Assembly (NCBI RefSeq): GCF_014155765.1
Contig: NZ_SCKT01000001.1
Coordinates: 992,001-1,056,000, forward strand
DNA from: Pantoea dispersa
Lineage (GTDB): Bacteria > Pseudomonadota > Gammaproteobacteria > Enterobacterales > Enterobacteriaceae
Length of the DNA: 64,000 bases
Direction: 5' to 3'
Shown here: piece by piece, positions 1 to 9,719 of the stretch
How positions within the stretch are numbered: position 1 is the first letter of the stretch
How the letters are laid out: every line of letters starts with the position of its first letter
Notes under the pieces: generated by a model
Seen by the model: only the letters and a program-made list of their open reading frames with translations
Told to the model about the DNA's origin: nothing
The model's database searches: none
Program-made: the position numbers and the translations under genes

Positions 1-1
1 T

Positions 2-400
2 GTGGTGCCGACGCGTGAAGCGCTGGACGCCGTCGCCGAGGCCGATTTGATCCTGATTGGTCCCGGCAGCTTTTACACCAGCCTGATGCCGATTCTGCTG
101 ATGGAGGAGATGGCACGCGCGCTGCGCCGGACGCCCGCCACCATGGTGTTCATCGGAAATCTCGGTCGCGAACTGAGCCCGGCGGCGGCCAGCCTGACGG
201 TCGCCGACAAGCTGGCGATGATGGAAAAAGCCATTGGCAAACGGGTGATTGACGCTGTAGTGGTCGGCCCGTCAGCAGACACGCGCGGCGTCACTGAGCG
301 GTTGATCGTGCGCGAACCGCTGGAAGCCGCCGATATCCGCTATCGTCACGACCGCCAGCTGCTGCGCCGCGCGCTGGAACATGTCATTCAGGCGGTTTAG
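2..400 (+). CDS. ybhK: YvcK-family gluconeogenesis factor, C-terminal part
   Basis: This is the last 132 codons of a gene that begins before the window. The segment [19 protein letters not shown] near its start is typical of the UPF0052/YvcK (CofD-like) family, whose members bind UDP-sugars or nucleotide-like ligands and are linked to carbon metabolism and cell shape. The exact role in enterobacteria is not settled. It converges on uvrB, and in E. coli ybhK also lies next to uvrB, which supports the name. The first base of the window falls inside the gene, so its start and N-terminal half cannot be seen. Confidence 0.9.
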   Translation: MVPTREALDAVAEADLILIGPGSFYTSLMPILLMEEMARALRRTPATMVFIGNLGRELSPAAASLTVADKLAMMEKAIGKRVIDAVVVGPSADTRGVTERLIVREPLEAADIRYRHDRQLLRRALEHVIQAV

Positions 401-424
401 CCGGCGCGCAACGCGACCGCCGGC
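400..424. terminator. GC-rich hairpin between ybhK and uvrB
   Basis: GCCGGCG (400-406) and CGCCGGC (418-424) form a 7-bp stem between the converging ybhK and uvrB genes, overlapping the ybhK stop codon. No T tract follows on either strand, so it is a weak terminator candidate. Confidence 0.3.
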
Positions 425-430
425 TTCAGA

Positions 431-2452
431 TTAAGAGGCGGCGATAAACAGTTCACGCAGCTCGTGCAGCTGGTCGCGCACCCGCGCGGCCTCTTCGAAC
501 TCCAGGTTCTGCGCGTGCTGCTGCATCTGCCCTTCCAGCTCGTGGATCTTCTTCTGCATGGCCTGGGGCGTGAGCGCCAGATAGCTGGCCTCAGCCTCGG
601 CGGCAGTGCGTGAAGCCGTTTTACCTTTACCGCGCGTTTTCACCACGTTTTTGCCCAGCTCAAGAATATCGGTGATTTTCTTGTTCAGGCCCTGCGGCAC
701 AATGCCCCGCTCTTCGTTATAGCGCTGCTGCTTCTCGCGGCGGCGCTCGGTCTCTTCCATCGCCCGCGCCATCGACGGCGTGATCTTATCTGCGTAGAGA
801 ATCGCTCTGCCGTTGACGTTACGCGCCGCGCGTCCGATGGTCTGAATCAGCGAGCGCTCGGAGCGCAGGAAGCCCTCTTTATCGGCGTCCAGAATCGCCA
901 CCAGCGACACTTCCGGCATATCCAGCCCTTCGCGCAGCAGGTTGATCCCCACCAGCACGTCAAACTCCCCGAGACGCAGATCGCGAATGATCTCCATACG
1001 TTCAACGGTATCAATGTCGGAGTGCAGATAACGCACCTTCTCGCCGTGCTCTTCAAGATACTCGGTGAGGTCTTCGGCCATGCGCTTGGTCAGCGTGGTG
1101 ACCAGCACGCGCTCGTTGATTTCGACGCGCTTGCGGATCTCCGACAGCAGATCGTCGACCTGGGTCGCCACCGGACGCACCTCAAGAATCGGATCGAGCA
1201 GACCGGTAGGCCGCACCACCTGATCGATGACGTCGCCGCCCGATTTCTCCAGCTCGTAGTTACCTGGCGTGGCCGAGACGTAAATGGTCTGCGGTGCCAG
1301 CGCTTCAAACTCTTCAAAGCGCAGCGGACGGTTGTCCAGCGCCGACGGCAGGCGGAAACCGTACTCCACCAGCGTCTCTTTACGCGCGCGGTCACCGCGA
1401 TACATGCCGCCAATCTGCGGAATAGTCACGTGGGATTCATCGACCACCAGCAGGCCATCCGCCGGCAGGTAATCAAACAGCGTCGGCGGCGGCTCACCCG
1501 GTCCGCGCCCGGAGAGATAGCGCGAATAGTTTTCAATGCCCGAGCAGTAGCCGAGTTCGTTCATCATTTCGAGGTCAAACTGGGTGCGCTGGGTGATGCG
1601 CTGCTCTTCCAGCAGTTTGTTGTTTTCCAGCAGCACTTTGCGCCGCACCGCCAGCTCATCCTTGATCTCTTCCATCGCCTGCAGAATACGCTCGCGCGGC
1701 GTCACATAGTGCGTTTTCGGGTAGATAGTGAAACGCGGAATCACCGAGATCACCTGGCCGGTCAGCGGGTCGAACAGCGACAGGCGCTCAACCTCTTCAT
1801 CAAACAGCTCTACACGCAGACCAATGTCATCAGATTCCGCCGGGAAGATATCGATCACTTCGCCGCGCACGCGGAAGGTGCCGCGCTGGAAAACCTGATC
1901 GTTGCGGGTGTACTGCAGTTCGGCGAGGCGGCGCAGGATGCTGCGCTGGTCGATGATCATGCCGCGCGTCAGATGCAGCATCATTTTCAGGTAGAGATCG
2001 GGATCGCCCAGGCCGTAGATAGCAGAAACCGACGCCACCACAATCACGTCGCGGCGCTCCAGCATCGCTTTAGTGGCAGAGAGACGCATCTGCTCGATGT
2101 GCTCGTTTACCGCCGCATCTTTCTCGATGAAGGTATCCGAACTGGGCACGTAGGCTTCGGGCTGATAGTAGTCGTAGTAGGAGACGAAGAACTCGACGGC
2201 ATTATCCGGAAAGAACTCTTTCATCTCGCCATACAGCTGTGCCGCCAGCGTTTTATTCGGTGCCATTACCATGGTCGGCCGGTTGAGATCGGCAATGACG
2301 TTGGCGATGGTAAAAGTTTTTCCTGAACCGGTAACCCCCAGCAGCGTCTGGTGCGCCAGTCCATCCTCCAGCCCTTCTTCAAGGCGACGAATCGCCTCAG
2401 GCTGATCGCCTGAAGGTTTGAAAGCGGAGTTGAGTTTAAAGGCTTTACTCAT
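431..2452 (-). CDS. uvrB: Excinuclease ABC subunit B
   Basis: UvrB is the damage-verifying, helicase-like subunit of nucleotide excision repair. It is delivered by UvrA and then recruits UvrC. The 673 residues match the E. coli length. Visible features are Walker A GVTGSGKT at residues 39-46, the beta-hairpin with [15 protein letters not shown] around 92-106 that is inserted between the DNA strands, the DESH Walker B, helicase motif [11 protein letters not shown], and a C-terminal UVR motif [13 protein letters not shown] that contacts UvrC. A LexA box lies 80 bases upstream. In E. coli uvrB follows bioD; here an oppositely oriented ABC ATPase gene and a long spacer separate them. Confidence 0.98.
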   Translation of the reverse strand: MSKAFKLNSAFKPSGDQPEAIRRLEEGLEDGLAHQTLLGVTGSGKTFTIANVIADLNRPTMVMAPNKTLAAQLYGEMKEFFPDNAVEFFVSYYDYYQPEAYVPSSDTFIEKDAAVNEHIEQMRLSATKAMLERRDVIVVASVSAIYGLGDPDLYLKMMLHLTRGMIIDQRSILRRLAELQYTRNDQVFQRGTFRVRGEVIDIFPAESDDIGLRVELFDEEVERLSLFDPLTGQVISVIPRFTIYPKTHYVTPRERILQAMEEIKDELAVRRKVLLENNKLLEEQRITQRTQFDLEMMNELGYCSGIENYSRYLSGRGPGEPPPTLFDYLPADGLLVVDESHVTIPQIGGMYRGDRARKETLVEYGFRLPSALDNRPLRFEEFEALAPQTIYVSATPGNYELEKSGGDVIDQVVRPTGLLDPILEVRPVATQVDDLLSEIRKRVEINERVLVTTLTKRMAEDLTEYLEEHGEKVRYLHSDIDTVERMEIIRDLRLGEFDVLVGINLLREGLDMPEVSLVAILDADKEGFLRSERSLIQTIGRAARNVNGRAILYADKITPSMARAMEETERRREKQQRYNEERGIVPQGLNKKITDILELGKNVVKTRGKGKTASRTAAEAEASYLALTPQAMQKKIHELEGQMQQHAQNLEFEEAARVRDQLHELRELFIAAS

Positions 2453-2531
2453 GGTATTACGGTTCCTGCTGAAGAAGTCGGCGGGCAGGCTGGTAATTCT
2501 ACTCTGCTATGGCGATTTTGCCAGAAAAAAA

Positions 2532-2551
2532 TACTGGATATAATTACAGAT
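2532..2551. promoter_or_regulatory. LexA (SOS) box of uvrB
   Basis: TACTGGATATAATTACAGAT fits the LexA consensus TACTGTATATATATACAGTA with the CTG-N10-CAG core intact. It sits 80 bases upstream of the uvrB start codon, where an SOS operator is expected; uvrB is a known LexA target in E. coli. Confidence 0.85.
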
Positions 2552-2632
2552 ATGCTGCACGATGATGGGGAGATGTCGCGATTCGCTTCAGCGTAATTTA
2601 TGCGGTAATCCGGAAGCGTTTGTTGCGCAAGG

Positions 2633-2864
2633 TTATCCCCAGACGAGCAACGCTTTTAACAATTGTCAATAGAGCGTCATTAAATTGCAGTCTGATGACA
2701 AGCCAGACAATTCTCAGGCTTGCTTTTAAATAACCTGCTGATTTAAAAGAGATTGGCTTAAAAGCCCAGTTTCGCAGCATTATGTATGCAACCCGCGTAT
2801 TTCCTCGCTTGCGCCCGGTTTTCAGTCGCTAATGCACAAGGTTATCCACAGGAATAGTGGATAA
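2633..2864. promoter_or_regulatory. DnaA-box-like cluster upstream of uvrB
   Basis: TTATCCACA at 2842-2850 is a perfect DnaA box. An inverted one-mismatch copy (AGTGGATAA, 2856-2864) lies five bases away, and TTATCCCCA at 2633-2641 is a further one-mismatch copy. The E. coli uvrB upstream region is reported to contain a DnaA-binding sequence, so this could be a conserved regulatory feature. Binding is inferred from sequence only. Confidence 0.55.
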
Positions 2865-3370
2865 CTGAATCCAGCCCCACGTCCATCGGCTGTGTATAAT
2901 TTTCCCCTCGCTTATCCTGCCGTGCGAAAAAATTTTTTTTGCGATTATTTTTCCATCATCCCGTGCGGCTTTAACTATTCTTTTGGCGTACCCCATCGTG
3001 CCGTAACGGGAAAAAGCCCAGCGTTAAGGCCACTTATTTCTTCAGTCCCTGCCTTATGACAGCACAGATGCACCAGAAACGTTAAGCAGTCAGCACCGTC
3101 AAGGTGCACGCGAGTTATTACTGTGGGCAATTGTTAAGCTTTTCTCATCAATTATGGCGATTTTCGCTGCCTTTTACCCCGGTTGAGGCTGCTTTGGCGG
3201 ATCTGGCCTGGGAATTGCAGTGAATTAACGGTGGAGTGACGAGTCCATGCCGGCAGGATGAACAAGCGCCGCCGGCGACAGCAGTGTCCCAATAGCCATT
3301 GTGCATGACTGTATGCCAGACGACACAGAGCGGGAGCATTCAGGCGAATAATCTGGAAGGAGAATGTCAG

Positions 3371-4087
3371 ATGCTGAGTTTACGTTCGGTGAATCAATTT
3401 TACGGTCAGAACCATATTTTATGGGATGTGGATCTCGATCTGCCGCCAGGCACCTGCACCGGCGTGCTGGGCAGCCCGGGGATGGGCAAAACCACGCTGG
3501 TGAACTGTATTATGGGTCGCCTGCCCATTAATAGTGGATCGATGACCTGGCAGGAAGACGGCGCGCCGCCGGAAAACCTGCTGCTGCAGCCTGCTGAGCA
3601 ACGCGCGCGCATGGGCATCGGCTACGTACCACAGGGACGCCACATCTTTTCCCAGATGAGCGTGGAAGATAACCTGCTGATTGCGCTGATGGCGGCACAG
3701 GACGATCGCAGCCGCGCTATTCCCGAGATGGTGTTCGATCTGTTTCCGGCGCTCTACTCGCTGCGTCATCAGCGCAGCGGCGAACTGCCGATGGATCAGC
3801 AGCAGCAGCTGGCCCTGGCGCGCGCGCTGGTGCTGCAGCCGAAACTATTGATCCTCGATGAACCCACCGAAGGCATGTCGCCGTGGCTGGAGGAGGAGAT
3901 GGGGAATCTGATTCGCCGCCTGAACCGCGACTATGGCCTGACGATTCTGCTGCTGGAACAGCATGTGTCGTTCATTCGCCGCGTGGCAGACTATTTTCTG
4001 CTGCTGCATCGTGGCCGCAACGTGGCGCAAGGCAGCGTGGCGCAGCTGGATGATGTCACGGTGAGTAAGTGGTTAACGGCCACCTAG
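3371..4087 (+). CDS. Orphan UrtE/LivF-like ABC transporter ATP-binding protein
   Basis: The 238-residue ATPase resembles the UrtE/LivF group that energises urea and branched amino acid importers. Walker A is GSPGMGKTT (34-42), Walker B LLILDEP with D163-E164, and the switch histidine is in LLLEQHVSF. The ABC signature, normally LSGGQ, reads L139-P-M-D-Q143, so the serine and both glycines that contact ATP are lost. No permease, second ATPase or binding protein lies nearby. The start at 3371 is chosen for GGAAGGAG eight bases upstream and because similarity begins there. It converges on bioD. It could be a regulatory or moonlighting ATPase, or could work with a transporter encoded elsewhere. 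Confidence 0.8.
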   Translation: MLSLRSVNQFYGQNHILWDVDLDLPPGTCTGVLGSPGMGKTTLVNCIMGRLPINSGSMTWQEDGAPPENLLLQPAEQRARMGIGYVPQGRHIFSQMSVEDNLLIALMAAQDDRSRAIPEMVFDLFPALYSLRHQRSGELPMDQQQQLALARALVLQPKLLILDEPTEGMSPWLEEEMGNLIRRLNRDYGLTILLLEQHVSFIRRVADYFLLLHRGRNVAQGSVAQLDDVTVSKWLTAT

Positions 4088-4100
4088 CGTCGGTAGCGTG

Positions 4101-4120
4101 CGGCGCAGAGTGCTGCGCCG
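4101..4120. terminator. Hairpin between the orphan ABC gene and bioD
   Basis: CGGCGCAG-agtg-CTGCGCCG forms a perfect 8-bp stem with a 4-base loop in the 42-base gap between two converging genes. There is no T run, so it may pause or protect transcripts rather than act as a classical terminator. Confidence 0.4.
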
Positions 4121-4129
4121 CCGCGCCAT

Positions 4130-4801
4130 TTACTGTGGCAGGGTAAGGTAACGGCCACAGTCGGCCTGCTGTGCCGCGCTGCTCAGCCACGGAATCTCAC
4201 CGAGGAACGGGGCCATAATGCGCTGTTGCAGCGTCGCCAGATATTCCGCATGTCGCTTACCCGGCGGCTGGATGTCATTGGCAATCCAGCCGGCGAGGCG
4301 CAACCCGCGCGCCTTCACCGCCTCCGCCGTCAGCATGGCGTGGTTGATGCAACCGAGCTTCACGCCGACCACCAGAATCACCGGCAGCTGCTCGGCGGCG
4401 ACCCAGTCGGCGTAAGTTTGCGTCGCGGACAGCGGCGTGAACCAGCCGCCCGCACCTTCCACCAGCACCCATTCAGCCTGCTGCTCCAGCGCGCGTAAGC
4501 CAGCGGAGAGCTGCGCAAATTCAATCGGCCTGCCCTCTTCCGCGCTGACGATATGCGGCGACGTCGGTTCGATGAACGCCAGCGGGTTCACCTGCTCATA
4601 GCTCAGCGCCAGGCTGCTGTAGCGCTGCAGCGCCAGCGCGTCGCTGTTGCGTACGCCGTCGGGCGTGACCTCGCAGCCGGAGGCCACCGGTTTGTAGCCA
4701 GCCGTGCGTAATCCCGCGGCGCTGGCCGCCTGCAACAGGGCGCCGCTGGCGACTGTTTTGCCCACTTCGGTGTCAGTTCCGGTAATAAACCAGCGTGTCA
4801 T
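4130..4801 (-). CDS. bioD: Dethiobiotin synthetase
   Basis: BioD closes the ureido ring of dethiobiotin from 7,8-diaminopelargonate, CO2 and ATP, the penultimate step of biotin synthesis. The 223-residue product starts [16 protein letters not shown], with the P-loop at residues 8-16; the length fits E. coli BioD (225). VEGAGGW in the middle is the conserved second nucleotide motif. The start at 4801 overlaps the bioC stop codon (4798) in an ATGA arrangement, so translation is probably coupled. A longer open frame upstream is only the bioC gene read in another frame. It is the last gene of bioBFCD. Confidence 0.97.
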   Translation of the reverse strand: MTRWFITGTDTEVGKTVASGALLQAASAAGLRTAGYKPVASGCEVTPDGVRNSDALALQRYSSLALSYEQVNPLAFIEPTSPHIVSAEEGRPIEFAQLSAGLRALEQQAEWVLVEGAGGWFTPLSATQTYADWVAAEQLPVILVVGVKLGCINHAMLTAEAVKARGLRLAGWIANDIQPPGKRHAEYLATLQQRIMAPFLGEIPWLSSAAQQADCGRYLTLPQ

Positions 4802-5553
4802 TTTTGTAAAACTCCATACATCAGGTGATAACTGAGACGATAGCCGTGCGCATCCTGCGGCCAGTGCTGCTCCAGCTGCGCCAGCTGCGGGCGCGTCAGC
4901 AGGGCCGCGTGTCGCCCATCGTGCAGATGCGTTGCGCCGATGCCTTTCAGCGAGCGCATGGCACTGAGCGCGCTGGGGAAGTGCAGCGTGACGATCTGCG
5001 TCTGGCTGCGCAGCGGCAGGCCCGCGGTCGCCAGGGCAAAGGCATCGCCGCTGAGGAAGCGATTGGCGTGACGCCGACCATCGATCTGCGCCCACGCCTG
5101 GTGCACCTCCTGCAGCGAGCCGTCGAGCAGCGTCGAGAACAGCACGCTGCCGCCCGGGCGCGTCACGCGCAGAAACTGCAGCAGCGCGGTGCGCAGATCG
5201 CTGCTCCACTGCACCGCCAGGTTGCTCCAGACGCCGTCGACGCTGTTATCTGCCAGCGGTAACTGGTCGATATCGCCCTGTAAATAGTCGTGCGCCGAGT
5301 GCTGTTCGCGCGCCGCCTGCAGCATCGCCGGTGACAGATCCAGCGCGCAGACCTGGCGACCGCGATCGCGCCAGTAGCGGCTGAACCAGCCGGTGCCGCA
5401 GCCGGCATCCAGCAGCTGCGGGCCAAATCCGGCCGGCGCCAGCGCCAGCAGCGCCTCGCCGCTCTGGCGCTGCAGCTGAGCATGCTGTTCGTAGTGCGCG
5501 GCCGCCCGGCCAAACGCCTGCGCCACCGCCTGTTTATTCACCTGCAGCGTCAT
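4798..5553 (-). CDS. bioC: Malonyl-ACP O-methyltransferase
   Basis: BioC methylates malonyl-ACP with S-adenosylmethionine so that fatty acid enzymes can build the pimeloyl chain, the entry step of biotin synthesis. The 251 residues equal the E. coli length. The SAM-binding motif [13 protein letters not shown] is at residues 47-58, and the second acidic motif CALDLSP follows. It overlaps bioF by 20 bases at its start and bioD by 4 bases at its end, as expected for a tightly packed operon. BioH, the esterase that completes pimeloyl synthesis, is not in the window. Confidence 0.97.
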   Translation of the reverse strand: MTLQVNKQAVAQAFGRAAAHYEQHAQLQRQSGEALLALAPAGFGPQLLDAGCGTGWFSRYWRDRGRQVCALDLSPAMLQAAREQHSAHDYLQGDIDQLPLADNSVDGVWSNLAVQWSSDLRTALLQFLRVTRPGGSVLFSTLLDGSLQEVHQAWAQIDGRRHANRFLSGDAFALATAGLPLRSQTQIVTLHFPSALSAMRSLKGIGATHLHDGRHAALLTRPQLAQLEQHWPQDAHGYRLSYHLMYGVLQK

Positions 5554-6685
5554 ACAGTGCCTCCAGCAACGCGTCGATATCTTCGGGATGATGCGCCGCG
5601 GTGAGCGTAATGCGCAGCCGCGCCGTACCCGGCGGCACCGTCGGTGGCCGGATCGCGCTCACCCAGCAACCGGCCTGCGCCAGCCGCTGTGACAGCGCCA
5701 GCGCGGCACGGTTTTCGCCAACGATCAGCGGCTGAATGGCGCTGTCAGAGGCCATTAGCTGCCACGGCAACTGCGCCGCTCCCGCGCGAAAGCGGGCAAT
5801 ATTTTGCTGCAACCGCGCGCGCAGCGCGTCGCCCTGCTGGATCTGCGCCAGCGCCGCCAGCAGCGCACAACACTGCGCCGGCGGCATGGCGGTGGAATAG
5901 ATTAAATGGCGCGAGAATTGCTCGACGTAATCTGCGGTAGCGTCATCACACAGCAGCGCGGCGCCGCTGACGCCAAAGCCTTTACCAAAAGTCACCACCA
6001 GCAATTCCGGTTTCACCTGCTGCTGCCAGCAGCTGCCGCGCCCCTGCTCACCGGTGACGCCAATGCCGTGCGCATCGTCCACCAGCAGCCAGCCGCCCGC
6101 GCGCCGGGTTTCGGCGGCAAGTTCAGCCAGCGGCGCACTGTCGCCATCCATGCTGAATACGCCCTCGGTCACCACCAGCGTGCCGCCTTCCGCGCGCGTC
6201 GCCAGCAGCTTCGCCAGGCTGGCCGGCTGGTTGTGGGCAAAACGGCGCAGCGTTGCCGGACTGTGGCTGGCGGCATCCAGCAGCGAGGCGTGCGCCAGTT
6301 TGTCAGCGATAATGCGATCCGACTTTTGCGCCAGCAGATGGATTACTGCCTGGTTGGCGGCAAAGCCGGAGATAAACAGCAGCGCGCGCGGGTAGCCGAG
6401 CCAGGATGCCAGCTGCTGTTCCAGCTGCGCATGATGACGGCTGTAGCCAGTGACGTGGCCGGAAGCCCCAGCACCGACGCCTGCCTCGCGCACGCCCTGC
6501 TGCCAGGCGGCCATCACCGCCGGATGCTGGCTCAGGCCGAGGTAATCATTACTGGAGAAGTGGCGATAGCGCTGCCCGTCGAGGGTAATTTCACGCACGC
6601 TGTTGTGCTCAATGCGCCGCCGCTGCCGCCAGCCGTCGGCGGCACGCTGCGCCGTCAGCGCCTGCGCAATACGTTCAGACCACAT
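5534..6685 (-). CDS. bioF: 8-amino-7-oxononanoate synthase
   Basis: BioF is a pyridoxal-phosphate enzyme of the alpha-oxoamine synthase family. It condenses pimeloyl-ACP with L-alanine to form 8-amino-7-oxononanoate. The 383 residues (E. coli 384) carry [12 protein letters not shown] near residue 44, the cofactor motif [10 protein letters not shown], and the Schiff-base lysine in [12 protein letters not shown] at about residue 236. Its start directly abuts the bioB stop codon, and its 3' end overlaps bioC. Confidence 0.97.
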   Translation of the reverse strand: MWSERIAQALTAQRAADGWRQRRRIEHNSVREITLDGQRYRHFSSNDYLGLSQHPAVMAAWQQGVREAGVGAGASGHVTGYSRHHAQLEQQLASWLGYPRALLFISGFAANQAVIHLLAQKSDRIIADKLAHASLLDAASHSPATLRRFAHNQPASLAKLLATRAEGGTLVVTEGVFSMDGDSAPLAELAAETRRAGGWLLVDDAHGIGVTGEQGRGSCWQQQVKPELLVVTFGKGFGVSGAALLCDDATADYVEQFSRHLIYSTAMPPAQCCALLAALAQIQQGDALRARLQQNIARFRAGAAQLPWQLMASDSAIQPLIVGENRAALALSQRLAQAGCWVSAIRPPTVPPGTARLRITLTAAHHPEDIDALLEALYDAAGE

Positions 6686-7717
6686 TTACACGGCCGCGTT
6701 ATAGAACTGCGCGCTGTCGGCGTGCAGCAACTGCTCGCTGAGCTGATGCTGCTGTTCGTTATCGCCCGCAGTCGTTGCGGTGTGCTCCGGATTCAGGCCC
6801 AGCTTGCGGAACAGGATCAGATCTTTGTCCTCTTCCGGGTTCGGCGTGGTCAGCAGCTTGCAGCCGTAGAAAATCGAGTTGGCACCCGCCATGAAGCACA
6901 TCGCCTGGGTCTGTTCGCTCATCTGCTCGCGACCGGCCGACAGACGCACGTGCGAGGTCGGCATCATGATGCGCGCCACGGCAATGGTGCGGATAAAGTC
7001 GAACGGCTCGACGTCATCGTTATCCGCCAGCGGCGTGCCTTTGACTTTCACCAGCATGTTAATCGGCACGCTCTCCGGCGGCGTGGGCAGGTTGGCCAGC
7101 TGCACCAGCAATCCGGCGCGGTCGTTGACCGTTTCGCCCAGCCCGACAATGCCGCCCGAGCATACTTTGATGCCGGCATTGCGCACTTTATCCAGCGTAT
7201 CAAGACGCTCCTGATAGGTACGGGTGGTGATGATGCTGCCGTAAAACTCCGGCGAGGTATCGAGGTTATGGTTGTAAAAATCGAGCCCGGCGCTGGCCAG
7301 CCGCTGCGCCTGATCGTGGTCGAGCGTTCCCAGCGTCATGCAGGTTTCCATGCCCATGGCTTTCACGCCCTGCACCATCTGCTCCAGGTACGGCATGTCG
7401 CGCTCGTGCGGGTTTTTCCACGCTGCGCCCATGCAGAAGCGGCTGGAGCCGGCTGCTTTGGCCTTGCGCGCCGATTCCAGCACCGCTTCCACCTCCATCA
7501 GGCGCTCGGTTTCCAGCCCGGTTTTGTAACGCGCGCTCTGCGGACAGTATTTACAGTCTTCCGGACAGGCGCCGGTTTTGATCGACAGCAGCGTGCTGAC
7601 CTGCACCTGACGCGGGTCGAAGTGCTGGCGGTGCACCTGCTGTGCTTCAAACATCAGCTCGAGAAAAGGTTTATCAAATAGCGCCTGAGCCTGAGCCAGT
7701 GTCCAGCGATTAGCCAT
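6686..7717 (-). CDS. bioB: Biotin synthase
   Basis: BioB is the radical SAM enzyme that inserts sulfur into dethiobiotin. The 343 residues (E. coli 346) show the cluster motif C51-PED-C55-KY-C58 for the [4Fe-4S] centre. The expected ligands of the sacrificial [2Fe-2S] cluster lie in [28 protein letters not shown] and the arginine of RLSAGREQM. It is the first gene of bioBFCD and is preceded by a GGAG ribosome site. It is transcribed away from bioA across the shared BirA operator. Confidence 0.98.
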   Translation of the reverse strand: MANRWTLAQAQALFDKPFLELMFEAQQVHRQHFDPRQVQVSTLLSIKTGACPEDCKYCPQSARYKTGLETERLMEVEAVLESARKAKAAGSSRFCMGAAWKNPHERDMPYLEQMVQGVKAMGMETCMTLGTLDHDQAQRLASAGLDFYNHNLDTSPEFYGSIITTRTYQERLDTLDKVRNAGIKVCSGGIVGLGETVNDRAGLLVQLANLPTPPESVPINMLVKVKGTPLADNDDVEPFDFIRTIAVARIMMPTSHVRLSAGREQMSEQTQAMCFMAGANSIFYGCKLLTTPNPEEDKDLILFRKLGLNPEHTATTAGDNEQQHQLSEQLLHADSAQFYNAAV

Positions 7718-7765
7718 TGCTTACTCCAAAAAAGGGGGTTCATCCTGACGATTAACGTGGTTATA

Positions 7766-7800
7766 CTTGTAAACTAAATCTTTTCAAAATGGTTTACAAG
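7766..7800. promoter_or_regulatory. BirA operator (bioO) between bioB and bioA
   Basis: CTTGTAAAC (7766-7774) and GTTTACAAG (7792-7800) are perfect inverted arms around an AT-rich centre, matching the E. coli bio operator. The biotinyl-AMP-bound BirA repressor is expected to bind here and shut off both divergent operons. The right arm ends only four bases before the bioA start codon, so a bound repressor would cover the bioA initiation region. Confidence 0.93.
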
Positions 7801-7804
7801 ACAG

Positions 7805-9097
7805 ATGTTCACACAGGACGACCTCCGCTTTGACCGCCAGCATATCTGGCATCCTTACACCTCAATGCGCGATCCGCTGCCGTGCTACCCGGTGGTGGCC
7901 GCGCACGGCTGCACGCTGCAGCTGGCTGATGGACGTGAGCTGGTCGACGGCATGTCGTCGTGGTGGGCAGCGATCCACGGCTATAACCATCCGCGCCTCA
8001 ATCAGGCGTTGCAGCAGCAGATGGCGCAGATGTCACACGTGATGTTCGGCGGCATCACCCATCCGCCAGCCGTGGAGCTGAGCCGCCAGCTGATCGCCAT
8101 GACGCCCGAGGCGCTGGAGTGCGTGTTCCTCGCCGATTCTGGCTCGATCGCCGTCGAAGTGTCGATGAAAATGGCGCTGCAGTACTGGCTGGGACGCGGA
8201 GAGACGCGGCAGAAATTCCTCACGCTGCAGCGCGGTTATCACGGCGATACGTTTGCCGCCATGTCGGTCTGCGATCCGGAAAACTCCATGCACAGCCTGT
8301 GGCGCGGCTACCTGCCGGAGCATCTGTTCGCCCGCGCGCCGCAGTGTGGCTTTGACGATGACTGGGATGACAACGATATTGCCGATTTCGCCCGGCTAAT
8401 CGAGCAGCACCATCGCAGTATCGCCGCGGTGATCCTCGAACCTATCGTGCAGGGTGCCGGCGGCATGCGTTTCTACCATCCACGCTATCTGCAACAGGTG
8501 CGGACGCTGTGCGATCGCTACGGTTTATTGCTGATCGCCGATGAGATCGCCACCGGCTTCGGCCGCAGCGGCAAGCTGTTTGCCTGCGAACACGCCGGCA
8601 TCACGCCGGACATTTTGTGTCTCGGCAAGGCGCTGACCGGCGGCACCCTGACGCTCTCCGCCACCCTGACCACGCGCGACGTCGCCGATACCATCAGCCG
8701 CAGCGCGGCGGGCTGCTTTATGCACGGTCCGACGTTTATGGGCAATCCGCTGGCCTGTGCGGTGGCAGTCGAAAGCCTGAAGCTGATCAACGAAGGGCAC
8801 TGGCCGGCGCAGGTGGCGGCGATTGAACAGCAGCTGCGTGCGGAACTGCTGCCGCTGCGCGACCATCCGATGGTGGCGGATGCGCGCGTGCTGGGGGCGA
8901 TTGGCGTGATTGAGACCCATCAGCCGGTGAACATGGCGGCGCTGCAGCAGTTCTTCGTGGAACGCGGCGTATGGATTCGCCCGTTCGGTAAGCTGATTTA
9001 CCTGATGCCACCTTATCTGATTTCTGCCGCACAGCTGACGCAGCTGACGGCGGCGCTAAGCGCTGCACTGGCGGTGGACGGCCACTTTCAGCCCTGA
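7805..9097 (+). CDS. bioA: Adenosylmethionine-8-amino-7-oxononanoate aminotransferase
   Basis: BioA is a class III PLP aminotransferase. It uses S-adenosylmethionine as amino donor to make 7,8-diaminopelargonate, the BioD substrate. The 430 residues (E. coli 429) include [12 protein letters not shown] near residue 50, the cofactor aspartate in [13 protein letters not shown], and the PLP lysine in [10 protein letters not shown] around residue 274. It is divergent from bioBFCD and shares the BirA operator. The ribosome site is weak because the operator reaches almost to the start codon, as in E. coli. Confidence 0.97.
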   Translation: MFTQDDLRFDRQHIWHPYTSMRDPLPCYPVVAAHGCTLQLADGRELVDGMSSWWAAIHGYNHPRLNQALQQQMAQMSHVMFGGITHPPAVELSRQLIAMTPEALECVFLADSGSIAVEVSMKMALQYWLGRGETRQKFLTLQRGYHGDTFAAMSVCDPENSMHSLWRGYLPEHLFARAPQCGFDDDWDDNDIADFARLIEQHHRSIAAVILEPIVQGAGGMRFYHPRYLQQVRTLCDRYGLLLIADEIATGFGRSGKLFACEHAGITPDILCLGKALTGGTLTLSATLTTRDVADTISRSAAGCFMHGPTFMGNPLACAVAVESLKLINEGHWPAQVAAIEQQLRAELLPLRDHPMVADARVLGAIGVIETHQPVNMAALQQFFVERGVWIRPFGKLIYLMPPYLISAAQLTQLTAALSAALAVDGHFQP

Positions 9098-9164
9098 CAC
9101 CGCTGGCACTCGCCGCCATTTTCCACCATCATGGAAAGCAGTACACAACAGGAAAGGAGAGATC

Positions 9165-9641
9165 ATGCGCGTAGTGAGCCAGGATTTTAACGATGGCGAT
9201 AAAATGCCCGAGCGCCACGTGTTTAACGGCATGGGTTACCAGGGCGATAATCTGTCGCCGCACCTGGCATGGGATGAAGTGCCGGCCGGCACCAAAAGCT
9301 TTGTGGTGACCTGCTACGATCCGGATGCCCCGACCGGCTCCGGCTGGTGGCACTGGGTGGTCGCTAATATTCCGGCTGAGGTGACCGTGCTGTCACAGGG
9401 CGCCGGTTCCGGCGTGGCGGAACTGCCAGAGGGTGCCATTCAGACGCGTACCGATTTCGGCCAGAGCGGTTACGGTGGCGCAGCGCCGCCGCAGGGCGAA
9501 TCGCATCGCTACATCTTTACGGTGCATGCGCTGGACGTGGAGAAAATTGAGGTGGACGAAGGTGCCAGCGGCGCGATGGTCGGCTTCAACGTGCACTTCC
9601 ATGCGCTGGCCAGCGCGTCGATCACGGTGAAATACGCCTGA
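9165..9641 (+). CDS. ybhB: YbhB/YbcL family PEBP-like protein
   Basis: This 158-residue protein belongs to the phosphatidylethanolamine-binding (Raf kinase inhibitor-like) family. The ligand-pocket motifs DPDAPTGSGWWHWVV and the later GESHRYIFTVHALD are present. There is no signal peptide, so it should be cytoplasmic. The E. coli homologue also lies beside bioA, but its physiological role is unknown. A strong AAAGGAG ribosome site precedes the start. Confidence 0.93.
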   Translation: MRVVSQDFNDGDKMPERHVFNGMGYQGDNLSPHLAWDEVPAGTKSFVVTCYDPDAPTGSGWWHWVVANIPAEVTVLSQGAGSGVAELPEGAIQTRTDFGQSGYGGAAPPQGESHRYIFTVHALDVEKIEVDEGASGAMVGFNVHFHALASASITVKYA

Positions 9642-9649
9642 TTACATAA

Positions 9650-9669
9650 GGTGCGCATCGCTGCGCACC
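9650..9669. terminator. Hairpin after ybhB
   Basis: GGTGCGCA-tcgc-TGCGCACC is a perfect 8-bp stem-loop eight bases after the ybhB stop codon, between convergent ybhB and pgl. It lacks a T run on either strand, so intrinsic termination is uncertain. Confidence 0.4.
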
Positions 9670-9677
9670 CCAGCAGA

Positions 9678-9697
9678 GGTCGCCGTAGATGGCGACC
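9678..9697. repeat. 20-bp intergenic palindrome, GGTCGCC type
   Basis: GGTCGCCGTAGATGGCGACC is an almost perfect palindrome between ybhB and pgl. It closely resembles the element at 17061-17080 (same arms, different central bases), which suggests a dispersed short repeat family in this genome. Confidence 0.6.
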
Positions 9698-9719
9698 CTG
9701 CATGACCGAAGCGCGTTCC

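Larger units (their letters stand above)
2453..3370. promoter_or_regulatory. Long spacer between uvrB and the orphan ABC ATPase
   Basis: This 918-base stretch lies between divergent genes and has no convincing coding region; short open frames in it lack ribosome sites and family resemblance. It holds the LexA box (2532-2551), DnaA-box-like sequences (2633-2641, 2842-2850, 2856-2864), an A6T8 tract (2927-2940) likely to bend DNA, and a small dyad GCACC-gtcaa-GGTGC near 3090-3105. It is clearly more AT-rich between 2500 and 3000 than the flanking genes. No promoter for the ABC gene could be assigned with confidence. Confidence 0.6.

Noticed and set aside
1022-2326. 434-codon open frame antisense to uvrB
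   Set aside because: It is a codon-bias shadow in GC-rich DNA: it lies wholly within uvrB, shows no family resemblance and is rich in His, Arg and Gln.
2598-3339. Two frames of about 60 codons in the uvrB upstream spacer
   Set aside because: No ribosome sites, no similarity I recognise, and one overlaps the approach to the ABC gene on the opposite strand.
5906-7681. 591-codon open frame antisense to bioF and bioB
   Set aside because: Very long, but it covers two well-conserved genes on the opposite strand, has atypical composition and no recognisable domain.
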